Below, in pieces: positions 1-9,289 of a stretch of 64,000 bases of DNA; positions within the stretch are counted from its first letter, which is position 1; every line of letters starts with the position of its first letter. The translations under genes and the position numbers were made by a program. The DNA is taken from assembly GCF_027116575.1 (NCBI RefSeq), contig NZ_CP098252.1, positions 1,426,001 to 1,490,000 on the forward strand. The letters are read 5' to 3'. The DNA comes from Oxalobacter aliiformigenes (lineage in GTDB: Bacteria > Pseudomonadota > Gammaproteobacteria > Burkholderiales > Burkholderiaceae_D). A model generated the notes under the pieces. The model had not been told where the DNA came from and made no database searches. It worked only from the letters and a program-made list of their open reading frames with translations.

Positions 1-173
1 ATGTCCAGTGAACGGCAATGACGGATAAACAGCAGCCTGTCCACATGCACATCCGTATAAACCCGGTAATTGCTTCCGGTCCGGCCGATTTTCGGCAAAA
101 GTCCTTCCTTTTCGTAATAACGGATTGTCTCGACCTGCATTCCCGTTTTCCGTGCCAGTTCCCCGATTTTCAT
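1..173 (-). CDS. MerR-family metal-responsive regulator (N-terminal part, cut by window edge)
   Basis: The complement starts at an ATG at 173 and runs off the left edge after 57 codons. The visible part begins MKIGELARKTGMQVETIRYY and continues with EKEGLLP and a later NYRVY, which is the winged helix-turn-helix of MerR proteins of the CadR/PbrR/ZntR type. Family members bind a dyad inside an over-long promoter spacer and distort it when metal binds. The effector-binding Cys residues lie outside the window, so the metal cannot be read. It is divergent from a P1B metal ATPase whose promoter carries the expected 19-bp spacer, so it very likely regulates that gene and itself. Confidence 0.9.
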   Translation of the reverse strand, partial: MKIGELARKTGMQVETIRYYEKEGLLPKIGRTGSNYRVYTDVHVDRLLFIRHCRSLD

Positions 174-247
174 GAAACGCTCCTTTCCCGGTTCCACGTT
201 GCCGGCTGTCGCCATCCATGTCACGTCAGCCGGTATTGTACAACTTC

Positions 248-278
248 TTGACTCTGAAGTGGCTACAGGGTTTCCAAT
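248..278 (+). promoter_or_regulatory. MerR-type promoter/operator of the metal ATPase
   Basis: TTGACT (248-253) and TCCAAT (273-278) are separated by 19 bp, longer than the usual 17 and typical of MerR-controlled promoters. The spacer holds an imperfect dyad, ACTCTG...CAGGGT (about 251-271), like CadR/PbrR operators. It lies between the divergent regulator and the ATPase start at 301. Confidence 0.75.
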
Positions 279-300
279 AACGGGAAACGGGAGGGAAATC

Positions 301-2619
301 ATGACACGCGAGTCTTTCGAATCACACAAACACGATCACACCGTCAAAAATCATCATGAACACTCGCATGAGGAAAAACACGGGCATGATTTTCACAGTC
401 ATTCACACCACCATGAACACGGACACAATCACGCTCACGGACAGGCCGTACATTGCGGATGCGCCGCTTCCTGTGCCGCCGGACAAGCGGCCCTACGGCC
501 TGTAACCGGGAACTGGCCGAAAGGACAGTCCGTCTTTTACATAGACAGCATGGATTGTCCGGTCGAAGTCAATGATATCAAAAGTGTCCTGTCCCGGATC
601 GAAGGCATCAGAAACCTCGATTTCCAGCTGGCTTCCCGAACCCTGTCTATTGAGGCCGACAGGGAAACCGTCGAAAAAAGTATCGCCGCCATCAAAAAGG
701 CGGGATATGTCCCTGAACGGATAACGACAGGAGATACCGAAACCGGTTCTCCCCGCAATGAAGAGCGTGTCTGGCGCTACTGGCTGGCCCTGGCCATTGC
801 CTGCGTCGTCGAAATCCTGCATGTTGTCTCCGGCGATATCATGGCGACAGAAATCGGCGGCATGATTTTGTCTGTTGTCGCGATCTGGCTTTCCGGTTTT
901 TCCACTTACCGCAAGGGACTGGCGGCCCTGCTGGGGTTACGGCTCAACATCAATGCCCTGATGACCGTCGCCGTGACAGGTGCTTTCCTGATCGGACAGT
1001 GGCCCGAAGCCGCGATGGTCATGGCGTTATATGCCATTGCCGAACTGATCGAGGCCCGCTCGGTCGACAGGGCGCGCAACGCCATCCGCAATCTTCTCGA
1101 CCTGACCCCGCCGACAGCCGAAATCCGGGATGAAACCGGAACATGGAATGCCGTACCGGTCAAAAACGTCACGTTGAACGCCACAATCAGGGTGCGACCG
1201 GGCGAACGCATTCCGCTGGACGGAACAGTCACCGGCGGCGCCGGTACTGTCGACCAGTCACCCGTTACGGGAGAAAGCATTCCGGTCGACAAGAAACCGG
1301 GGGATTCCGTTTTCGCCGGAACCATCAACGAATCCGGCACACTGGAATTTTGCGTCACGGCCTTATCGGACGATACGGTTGTCGCCCGCATCATCAAGGC
1401 TGTCGAGGAAGCGCAGGAAGCCAGTGCACCGACCCAGCGTTTCGTCGACCGCTTCGCTGCCATCTATACACCGCTAATCTTTCTGGTCGCCCTGTGCGTA
1501 GCCGTCGCCACACCGTTTCTGTTCGGCTGGACATGGTTGCAGGCCTTATACAAGGCACTTGTCATGCTGGTCATCGCCTGTCCCTGTGCACTCGTGATCG
1601 CCACACCGGTCACTGTCGTCAGCGGGCTGGTCTCGGCCGCACGACGCGGCATTCTGATGAAAGGAGGCGTTTATCTGGAAGAAGCCCGTAACATCAGAGT
1701 CGTGGCTTTAGACAAGACCGGTACGATCACGGAAGGAAAACCACGTCTTCTGGACACGAAAATCATTTCGGAAAACTTTCCGGAAAACGATATTCTTGAC
1801 TGGGCGGCCGGTCTGGCCGACAGTTCCGGCCACCCGGTATCCCGAGCGATCGCATCCGGCCTGAACCGTACCGCCAGAGCTGTTTCCGGATTCACCGATC
1901 TGCCGGGAAGAGGTGTTTCCGGTACGATCGAAGGACATTCCCTGATCATGGGCAATCACCGCCTGATCGAGGAAAAAGGGCTCTGCCGTCCGGACGTCCA
2001 CCGCCTGTTGCTTGAATACGAAAAACAGGGCTACACGGTGACCGTTCTCGCATCCGGACGTGAAGTACTGGCTATTTTTGCGGTCGCCGACACGATCAAG
2101 GCCACTTCGCGCGAAGCGCTGGCCGCCCTGAAAAGAAAAGGCATCATGACCGTCATGCTGACGGGAGACAATGAAACGACAGCGAAAACCATTGCGGACG
2201 AAGCCGGTATCGAAAACGTCCGCGGAAACCTGTTGCCCGCCGAGAAACTGGATGCCGTCTGCGAACTGCAAAAACAGTACGGCAAAACCGCCATGATCGG
2301 CGACGGCATCAACGATGCACCGGCCCTTGCGCATGCGGATACCGGTATCGCCATGGGCGATGCGGGAACGGATATCGCGATGGAAGCCGCCGACGTCGTG
2401 ATCATGAACGACGACTTGCGCCGTATCCCGCAAATGATTGACCTTTCGGCCAGTACCTATTCCATTCTCTGGCAAAACATCCTGATCGCACTGGGAATCA
2501 AGCTGGTTTTCTTCGCACTGGCCCTGTTCGGCTCGGCAACGATGTGGATGGCCGTTTTCGCCGACACGGGGGCCAGCCTGCTGGTTCTGCTAAACGGCCT
2601 GCGCGTTTTGCGCAAATAG
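301..2619 (+). CDS. zntA: Heavy-metal (Zn/Cd/Pb-type) P1B ATPase with His-rich N-terminus
   Basis: A 772-aa metal-exporting P-type ATPase of the inner membrane. The reading frame is open further upstream, but the ATG at 301 follows GGGAGGGAAATC and the shared promoter, so it is the chosen start. The first 51 residues contain 19 histidines, followed by a small Cys cluster (HCGCAASC), probably metal capture. An HMA-like domain follows, but its loop reads MDCPVE (Cys86), so the second Cys of CxxC is absent. The catalytic core is complete: CPC about 427-429 in the sixth helix, DKTGT at about 471, a SGHP motif, and GDGINDAPA at about 667. CPC plus the MerR partner point to Zn2+/Cd2+/Pb2+ rather than Cu+, but the exact metal is inferred. 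Confidence 0.92.
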   Translation: MTRESFESHKHDHTVKNHHEHSHEEKHGHDFHSHSHHHEHGHNHAHGQAVHCGCAASCAAGQAALRPVTGNWPKGQSVFYIDSMDCPVEVNDIKSVLSRIEGIRNLDFQLASRTLSIEADRETVEKSIAAIKKAGYVPERITTGDTETGSPRNEERVWRYWLALAIACVVEILHVVSGDIMATEIGGMILSVVAIWLSGFSTYRKGLAALLGLRLNINALMTVAVTGAFLIGQWPEAAMVMALYAIAELIEARSVDRARNAIRNLLDLTPPTAEIRDETGTWNAVPVKNVTLNATIRVRPGERIPLDGTVTGGAGTVDQSPVTGESIPVDKKPGDSVFAGTINESGTLEFCVTALSDDTVVARIIKAVEEAQEASAPTQRFVDRFAAIYTPLIFLVALCVAVATPFLFGWTWLQALYKALVMLVIACPCALVIATPVTVVSGLVSAARRGILMKGGVYLEEARNIRVVALDKTGTITEGKPRLLDTKIISENFPENDILDWAAGLADSSGHPVSRAIASGLNRTARAVSGFTDLPGRGVSGTIEGHSLIMGNHRLIEEKGLCRPDVHRLLLEYEKQGYTVTVLASGREVLAIFAVADTIKATSREALAALKRKGIMTVMLTGDNETTAKTIADEAGIENVRGNLLPAEKLDAVCELQKQYGKTAMIGDGINDAPALAHADTGIAMGDAGTDIAMEAADVVIMNDDLRRIPQMIDLSASTYSILWQNILIALGIKLVFFALALFGSATMWMAVFADTGASLLVLLNGLRVLRK

Positions 2620-2660
2620 GAATGGCATTTTCCCGGACAGGGTAAAATAACGGAAAAAGC

Positions 2661-2682
2661 GGCACCGGATTTCTCTGGTGCC
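2661..2682 (+). terminator. Hairpin after the metal ATPase
   Basis: GGCACC (2661-2666) pairs with GGTGCC (2677-2682) across a 10-nt loop, followed by a pyrimidine-rich stretch rather than a pure U tract. It sits 40 nt after the ATPase stop. It also covers the GTG at 2678 that could otherwise be taken as the rmuC start. Confidence 0.45.
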
Positions 2683-2713
2683 TTCTCTGTCATCTGTTTT
2701 GCGAACCGTTTTC

Positions 2714-4186
2714 ATGAATGCCCTGTTTTCATATCTGCCGATTCTTCTGGCTGCCGCCTGCCTCATTCTTCTGCTGATCCTGCTCTTTAGGCAAACACGT
2801 CAGACCGCCTCCGGAGATCTTTCCGACGAATACAAAAGACAACTGGAAACCGTCATACAGACCGTCAGCGAACGCACCGAACGGCAGCTGCGCGAAGAGG
2901 TGCTGATCAGCGCGCAGGGTACCCGGCAGGAGTTATCCGCCTCTCTGGCCCGTTTCCAGCAGGGAATCGTCCACCAGATGACAAGCGTTTCCACATTGCA
3001 AAACGACCAGATACGTGCTTTTTCCGGACAACTGGCGAAACTGACGGCAGGCAACGCCGAACAGCTTGAAAAAATGCGTGAAAACTTCGCCAGTCAGGCG
3101 CTTTCCGCCCGGCAGGAACAGTCAGATGCCATGAAACGTTTCGGAGACACGCTGCACCAGACACTGACGTCCCTGACTGAATCGAACGCGAAACGCATGT
3201 CCGAAGTCCGCCAGACACTGGAAGACAAGATCCGTGAACTCCAGGCCGACAACGCCAGAAAACTCGAAGAAATGCGCAAGACTGTCGATGAAAAGCTACA
3301 TGCGACGCTTGAGAAGCGGCTGGGCGAATCGTTCAGGCTCGTATCCGAACGGCTTGAAAAAGTCCATCAGGGACTGGGAGAAATGCACCAGCTGGCGATG
3401 GGAGTAGGGGATTTGAAAAGGGTCCTGACCAATGTGAAAACCCGGGGAACATGGGGTGAAGTCCAGCTGGAAATGCTGCTTGAACAGATCATGACGCCCG
3501 GACAGTACGCCAAAAATGTGGAAACAGTCCCGGGATCCGGTGCTTTCGTCGAATTCGCCATCAAACTGCCCGGCAAGCAGGATGAATCCTCTCCGGTCTG
3601 GCTGCCGGTGGACGCCAAATTTCCGAAAGAACAGTACGAACGTCTGGTCGAGGCATCCGAGCATGCCGATGCGGACGGTGTCGCCCAGGCGGGCAGGGAA
3701 CTGGAACGGGCCATCCGGCTTCAGGCCAAAACCATCGCGGAAAAATACCTTGCTCCTCCCCATACCACCGATTTCGCGCTTTTGTTTTTGCCGACAGAAG
3801 GTCTTTATGCCGAAGTCATGCGCCGTCCCGGCCTTTCCGACGAATTGCAACGGACTTTCCGGATCAGCATTGCCGGTCCCTCCACCCTGTCGGCACTGTT
3901 GAACAGTCTCCAGATGGGATTCAGGACACTGGCGCTGGAAAAACGTTCATCCGAAGTATGGGAAATACTGGGTGCCGTCAAAACCGAATTCTCCAAATTC
4001 GGCACCGTACTGGATGCGACCAGGAAAGTGCTCGAGAGGGCAGCGAAAAACATCGACGACGCGCAGGTGCGTACCCGCCAGATGACACGCAAACTCAGAA
4101 AAGTCGAAGCATTGCCGGAAAACAGGACACAGGAACTGCTGGGAATGGAACCGTTCACCGGAGACGATGAACCATCACGTGGATGA
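2714..4186 (+). CDS. rmuC: RmuC-family DNA recombination protein
   Basis: About 490 aa from the ATG at 2714. The frame is open to a GTG at 2678, but that codon lies inside a hairpin and no ribosome site is visible there. The order is typical of RmuC: one N-terminal membrane segment (about residues 5-25), a long Gln/Glu/Arg-rich coiled coil (about 40-230) with repeated ENFASQ- and LQADNARKLEE-like heptads, then the conserved domain with RGTWGEVQLEMLLEQ, PVDAKFPKEQYERL and LLFLPTEGLYAEV. RmuC proteins limit sequence inversions and are thought to be nuclease-related. It stands alone between a metal ATPase and a c-di-GMP sensor. Confidence 0.92.
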   Translation: MNALFSYLPILLAAACLILLLILLFRQTRQTASGDLSDEYKRQLETVIQTVSERTERQLREEVLISAQGTRQELSASLARFQQGIVHQMTSVSTLQNDQIRAFSGQLAKLTAGNAEQLEKMRENFASQALSARQEQSDAMKRFGDTLHQTLTSLTESNAKRMSEVRQTLEDKIRELQADNARKLEEMRKTVDEKLHATLEKRLGESFRLVSERLEKVHQGLGEMHQLAMGVGDLKRVLTNVKTRGTWGEVQLEMLLEQIMTPGQYAKNVETVPGSGAFVEFAIKLPGKQDESSPVWLPVDAKFPKEQYERLVEASEHADADGVAQAGRELERAIRLQAKTIAEKYLAPPHTTDFALLFLPTEGLYAEVMRRPGLSDELQRTFRISIAGPSTLSALLNSLQMGFRTLALEKRSSEVWEILGAVKTEFSKFGTVLDATRKVLERAAKNIDDAQVRTRQMTRKLRKVEALPENRTQELLGMEPFTGDDEPSRG

Positions 4187-4400
4187 AAACACGCCGGTAT
4201 CTGTTTCTATATAGCAACAGAAACCGGTTTCAACTTATAAAATCAAGATGTTGATTCCGGTACGCGCTCTGTTTCCTGAACACCAACACATAAAAAACAA
4301 TACCCGTACTCCCAAAAAAACTGTGGCATGAGATAATTTCCTGAAAGAAATTCAACCAAACGGATAGTCAGGCAAATACCCAGATATTCCATTTCCCACG

Positions 4401-7400
4401 ATGCCCCAGCTCATGCAACCGCTTCAGGATGTGCCTGACCGGCCATTCAGGCCGGTGCGAATCACATTCTGCTATTTTGCGTTCGGCCTGTTATGGATGT
4501 TGAGCAGCTACTTTGTCGAACATCATTTCAGTTCGGGAAAAGACCCCCATTTTCTGGGACTGCTGGTATTTCGCCTCTCGTTTGCCTTGTTGTCGTCCTT
4601 TCTGCTGTATGCACTGATTTACCGGCTCAAAACACTGCCCGACATTGGCAAATGGCGGATAACTCCCCGAAACCTTTCGTTCGTCCATTTCCTGTTCTGG
4701 ATTTTCTGGATCGTTTTCATCCGCCTTTTCACATACTTCGCCCTCGATGATCTGGTTCTTCGTGGCGTGTTCATCTACATTTCGGGCCTGATTCTGATCG
4801 GGTGCACGACATTTACCCTGTTTCTTTTCCTGAGTTCCGTCCAGAACTGGCTCGACCGGAACCGGCAGACTTTCACACGGTTCACATTGCAATCAGGCGT
4901 TTACCGGACCGTACTGATCATTCTCTTTTTGACGCTGCTCATCCCCTTTATCAGCTTCACCATACTGGAACTGTTGTCGCCACAAGTCGAAAACAACGCA
5001 TTCTCTGAACTGAAAATGTCTGCGCAAATAAGGGCACTGCAGCTGGAAGGCTGGTTGGGGGAACGGGAACATTCCACATTTCTGACGCTGACTAGTTCCA
5101 GTTTCATCGAAAATGTCAGGAAACTGGAAAAAAACGGCGACCTTGTCGCCAGAACCGCTATCCTGGGACAATTCGAATCGCTGAAAACCGCCCAACAATA
5201 CAGAACACTGATTCTTTTCGATACGCAACGAAGACCGGTTGTCTCCATAGGCCCCCCCATGATAAATCCTGCCGAGGCTCAAAGACAGATCAAAAACGCC
5301 GTCCAGAAGTCTTATGAGGAACTCTACAGCAAAGACACCAACCGGACCGATTTCATCGTCCCACTGTATATGAAAAACACCCATAACCCGCTGGGATGGG
5401 TTTTCGTCATCCTTGATCAAAAAGAATACCTGAGCAGTTACCTGGATCACTGGAGCGAAACCACTTCGGACAAACAGATTCTTCTGGTCGAACAAAAAGG
5501 CAAGGACACCATGCTTTTCAGAAAAGACCCGGGCGAATCCGGCAATTCCGTCATCAAGGTTTTCCCGGCCACAAACAACGGTCTGTCCCGTGCCATCCTG
5601 GCCGGAGGAAAGAAACCCGGAACGCTCAAGGGAAACACGTTGTATGACGAAACGGCACTGGCCGCCTGGTACCCGGTCAAGGGAACAGACTGGTTCGCCG
5701 TCGTCAAGATCGACCAGCGCAACCTGATGGCTCCCGTACGCAATCTGGCTTTCTGGTTCAATCTGGCGTTCATCTCCATTTTGATGATCTTCGGAGTCAT
5801 TCTCCTGTTCATCTGGCATGTTCTCCAGCGTTCGCAAATCCTTGCCGCCGACCTGCGTGAAAAACAGCTGCTGAACAACTTTTACACCTTGCCCTTTATC
5901 GGAATGGGCGTTCTCTCGGTTACCCTGGACAAATGGATCCATTTCAATGACACCCTGTGCGATATTTTCGGTTATTCCCGGGAAGAATTCAGTAAAAAAG
6001 GATGGCTGGAACTGTGCGGCCAACCCTGCATGGAAGAACACCCGATACTCAAGGCACTCGGGCGGGGAGATTCCACCGAATTCACCGAAGAAAAAACGTT
6101 TTGCCGGAAAAACGGCGAAACAGCCATTGCGGAAGTCCATTTCCGCTGTGTCGTCGCGTCAGGCGGTACCTCGGACTATCTGGTCGTTACGGTCGAGGAC
6201 ATTACCGAACGCAAGGTCGCCCAGAGCCAGATCTACCGGCTCAGCCAGCTTTACGCCACCCTCTCGCATTGCAATCAGGCTATTATCCATTCCAGAACGG
6301 AAAAAGATCTTTTCGAACGAATCTGTTACGGTATCGTCAACTACAGTGCAGGCCGTTTCAAAGTGGCCTGGATCGGACTGATCGATGAACAATCCGGAAA
6401 AGTCGATATGACTGTCTCACATGGCATTCCCGATGAACTGATCGACTCCATCCAGACCATGCGTATCGTCACAGGATTCGACAGCATGAAAAACAATAGC
6501 CCGGCCGCCGTGGCATTACGTGAAAACAGGGCGCTCTGGATACAGGATGTCCATCGTACTTCTCTCATGACTCCCTGGAATGAGCTGCTCGAAAAAATGT
6601 CAGTCCGTTCCCTTGCCGTTTTTCCGCTTTACCAGGCAGGCAAACCTATCGGCGTACTGAAAGTCTATTCATCCGAGCCAGACGCCTACGATGACCAGTC
6701 GAAAAATCTCCTGAACGAAATGGCAAACGATCTGAATTTCGCACTTGACAATTTCGAGCGGGAAGCCGTCCGCAAACGGACCGCGAAAGAACTGGAAGAA
6801 AGCGAGAGAAATTATCGCCAGCTTTATACGGAACGCATGCAGGCCGAAGACGAAATCAGGCGCTTGAATCAACTGTATGCCGCGCTCTCCCAATGCAACC
6901 AGTCCATCATACGATGCAAAAACCAGCAGGAACTGTTTGTCCAGATCTGCCACGACATCGTCGAATACGGGCAAATGGACTTCACCTGGGTCGGGCTGCT
7001 CAACCGCAAGACGCTGGATATCGTGCCGGTCGCATCTGCCGGCGATCACCAGGAATATCTGAAAGATCTTTATATCAACGCCCTGCCAGACCATCCGGCA
7101 GGGCAGGGACCCGCCGGTGAAGTCATCCGGGAAAACAGGCCGGTCTGGATGCAGGACTTCATCAACGAACCCGCCATGAAAAACTGGCGAACGCATATCA
7201 GACAGTTCAGCTGGCGTTCGTCCGCCATTCTTCCCTTGCATCGCAACGGACATGTCATCGGTGCCGTATTCCTCTATGCCAATGTCTTAAATGCCTTTAC
7301 TGATTCATCCCAGAGGCTTTTGCAGGAACTGATGGAAGACATCGACTTCGCCCTGGAACATTTCGAGAAAGAGGAACAGCTCCAGCTGTCGGCACAGATT

Positions 7401-9053
7401 TTTGCCCAGAGCAGCGAAGGGATCATGCTTTTGGACGCCGGTTGCAACATCGTCATGATCAACAGGGCATTCACCCATATCACAGGCTACACGGAAAACG
7501 AAGTGCTTGGACGGAATCCGAAAATGTTGTCATCCGGGCAACATGACCGCAATTTCTACACAACCATGTGGGAAGCCATCGAAAGGGAAGGACGCTGGCA
7601 GGGTGAAATCTGGAACCGACGCAAAAACGGCGCCATTTACCCCGAATGGCTGTTGATTCAGACCATGCGCGATGCAAAAAACAATCTGACTCACTATATC
7701 GGAACCTTCACCGACCTGACGGAACGAAAGGAAACGGAAGAACGGGTCAAATGGCTTGCCCATTTCGATCCGCTGACCGGACTACCGAACCGGACACTTC
7801 TGCATATCCGCAGCAATCTGGCCATCAGCCTGGCACAGCGCCGTCATGAACCGCTCGCCCTGATGTTTCTCGATCTGGACAATTTCAAAAACGTCAACGA
7901 CTCGCTGGGCCATGGAATCGGTGACGAACTGTTAAAGCAGTTCGCCGACAGGCTGTCCACGTCCGTCAGGGAACAGGATACCATCTCCCGGCTGGGCGGC
8001 GACGAATTCGTCCTGATCCTTCCCGGAACCGATACGGACGGTGCCGCCTATCTGGCCGAACGGCTTTTGGGGATCGCGGCCCGGCAATACAACATCGAAC
8101 GCCATGAAATCAACCTGACGGTTTCGATCGGCATCGCGATGTACCCGACAGACGGTACCGACTTCGACACCCTCTGGCGCAGCGCCGATGCCGCCATGTA
8201 CCGTGCCAAACAGACCGGCAGGAACGACTACTGCTTCTTCACGACCGAAATGCAGGCACGGTCGGCCCGGACCCTGCAGATCGACAATGCCTTGAGAAGG
8301 GCACTGGAACGCCACCAGTTCAGCCTGGTATACCAGCCGCAACTTTCCCTGGATACCAACCGGATCGTCGGATTCGAGGCGCTCATCCGCTGGAAACACC
8401 CCCAGTTCGGCAATATCCCCCCGGACGAATTCATTCCGATCGCCGAATCCAACGGCCAGATCATCCCGATCGGCGAATGGGTTCTCAAAACAGCTGTCAG
8501 ACAGCTCAGGACATGGCGCGACAATGGACTTTACGACTTCACGATTTCCGTCAATCTTTCCGCCGTCCAGTTCCGTCATCACCGCTTGCCGGAACTGGTC
8601 ATGAACATTCTGGATGAAGCCGGCGTACCGCCCGAATGTCTCCAGCTGGAACTGACAGAAGGTGTCGCCATGGAAAATCCGATAGCGGCCATAACCGTTA
8701 TCGAGGAACTGAGAAAAAAAGGCATCAACATATCCATCGACGACTTCGGGACAGGCTATTCCTCTCTGACCTATCTGAAACGATTCGATCTTTACAGCCT
8801 CAAAATCGACCGGTCTTTCGTTCAGGACATTCCTGCCGATACCAAAGATATGGCTATCGTTTCCGCCGTGATCTCGCTGGCCGGCAGTCTGGACATGAGA
8901 ACTGTCGCCGAAGGTGTCGAATCCCGGGAACAGCTCGAGTTCCTTCGTTCAAGAGGCTGTACGGAAATACAGGGTTATTATCTGTCAAGACCGCTCGCGG
9001 CAGACGATGTCGCGGCTTTCCTTGGAAACGGATATATGGAAACAAAAACCTGA
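4401..9053 (+). CDS. Large membrane sensor with PAS-GAF-GAF-PAS-GGDEF-EAL domains (paralogue 1)
   Basis: A 1550-aa inner-membrane c-di-GMP enzyme. Several hydrophobic segments fill the first ~190 residues. A periplasmic sensor-like region (about 195-440) and a membrane helix (about 445-470) follow. Then come PAS (about 485-610), two GAF-like domains (about 614-790 and 821-990), PAS (about 995-1110), GGDEF (motif intact, 1199-1203) and EAL (FEALIRW, Glu about 1326; DDFGTGYSS intact). REQD five residues before GGDEF fits an RxxD inhibitory site. Both cyclase and phosphodiesterase motifs look intact, so net activity cannot be read. No strong ribosome site precedes the ATG at 4401. It is followed by a terminator and a close paralogue of equal size. 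Confidence 0.93.
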   Translation: MPQLMQPLQDVPDRPFRPVRITFCYFAFGLLWMLSSYFVEHHFSSGKDPHFLGLLVFRLSFALLSSFLLYALIYRLKTLPDIGKWRITPRNLSFVHFLFWIFWIVFIRLFTYFALDDLVLRGVFIYISGLILIGCTTFTLFLFLSSVQNWLDRNRQTFTRFTLQSGVYRTVLIILFLTLLIPFISFTILELLSPQVENNAFSELKMSAQIRALQLEGWLGEREHSTFLTLTSSSFIENVRKLEKNGDLVARTAILGQFESLKTAQQYRTLILFDTQRRPVVSIGPPMINPAEAQRQIKNAVQKSYEELYSKDTNRTDFIVPLYMKNTHNPLGWVFVILDQKEYLSSYLDHWSETTSDKQILLVEQKGKDTMLFRKDPGESGNSVIKVFPATNNGLSRAILAGGKKPGTLKGNTLYDETALAAWYPVKGTDWFAVVKIDQRNLMAPVRNLAFWFNLAFISILMIFGVILLFIWHVLQRSQILAADLREKQLLNNFYTLPFIGMGVLSVTLDKWIHFNDTLCDIFGYSREEFSKKGWLELCGQPCMEEHPILKALGRGDSTEFTEEKTFCRKNGETAIAEVHFRCVVASGGTSDYLVVTVEDITERKVAQSQIYRLSQLYATLSHCNQAIIHSRTEKDLFERICYGIVNYSAGRFKVAWIGLIDEQSGKVDMTVSHGIPDELIDSIQTMRIVTGFDSMKNNSPAAVALRENRALWIQDVHRTSLMTPWNELLEKMSVRSLAVFPLYQAGKPIGVLKVYSSEPDAYDDQSKNLLNEMANDLNFALDNFEREAVRKRTAKELEESERNYRQLYTERMQAEDEIRRLNQLYAALSQCNQSIIRCKNQQELFVQICHDIVEYGQMDFTWVGLLNRKTLDIVPVASAGDHQEYLKDLYINALPDHPAGQGPAGEVIRENRPVWMQDFINEPAMKNWRTHIRQFSWRSSAILPLHRNGHVIGAVFLYANVLNAFTDSSQRLLQELMEDIDFALEHFEKEEQLQLSAQIFAQSSEGIMLLDAGCNIVMINRAFTHITGYTENEVLGRNPKMLSSGQHDRNFYTTMWEAIEREGRWQGEIWNRRKNGAIYPEWLLIQTMRDAKNNLTHYIGTFTDLTERKETEERVKWLAHFDPLTGLPNRTLLHIRSNLAISLAQRRHEPLALMFLDLDNFKNVNDSLGHGIGDELLKQFADRLSTSVREQDTISRLGGDEFVLILPGTDTDGAAYLAERLLGIAARQYNIERHEINLTVSIGIAMYPTDGTDFDTLWRSADAAMYRAKQTGRNDYCFFTTEMQARSARTLQIDNALRRALERHQFSLVYQPQLSLDTNRIVGFEALIRWKHPQFGNIPPDEFIPIAESNGQIIPIGEWVLKTAVRQLRTWRDNGLYDFTISVNLSAVQFRHHRLPELVMNILDEAGVPPECLQLELTEGVAMENPIAAITVIEELRKKGINISIDDFGTGYSSLTYLKRFDLYSLKIDRSFVQDIPADTKDMAIVSAVISLAGSLDMRTVAEGVESREQLEFLRSRGCTEIQGYYLSRPLAADDVAAFLGNGYMETKT

Positions 9054-9083
9054 ATTCCTATCGATTTACTATAAAATGTCGTA

Positions 9084-9112
9084 AACGAGCCACGGAAAAT
9101 GGCTCGTTTTTT
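9084..9112 (+). terminator. Rho-independent terminator after paralogue 1
   Basis: AACGAGCCA (9084-9092) pairs perfectly with TGGCTCGTT (9100-9108) across a 7-nt loop and runs into TTTTTT. It separates transcription of the two sensor genes. Confidence 0.88.
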
Positions 9113-9217
9113 ATAGCCACTCATGACTTTCCCTTTTAAAAACATTCACTTGATTGGAAATTAAAATATTTTCATCAAAAATTTCCATTTCACGCAAAAA
9201 AATATAAATACGTGCAA

Positions 9218-9241
9218 TAATGTTTCCACACGGAAACATTA
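9218..9241. repeat. Perfect 10-bp inverted repeat upstream of paralogue 2
   Basis: TAATGTTTCC (9218-9227), ACAC spacer, GGAAACATTA (9232-9241). It lies 49 nt before the ATG at 9290 in AT-rich DNA and has no U tract. It could be an operator or a 5' UTR hairpin; no matching regulator is adjacent. Confidence 0.7.
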
Positions 9242-9289
9242 TGTCCTCTCGGGACTTGCCGTCCGTATCAAATAAGGGAATTCAGGATA

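Noticed and set aside
2678..2713. GTG start for rmuC
   Set aside because: It lies within the hairpin after the metal ATPase and lacks a ribosome site; the ATG at 2714 begins the membrane helix normally.
4893..6140. 415-codon open frame on the minus strand
   Set aside because: It is antisense to the first GGDEF-EAL gene, has no ribosome site and no family pattern; such shadows are common in this codon usage.
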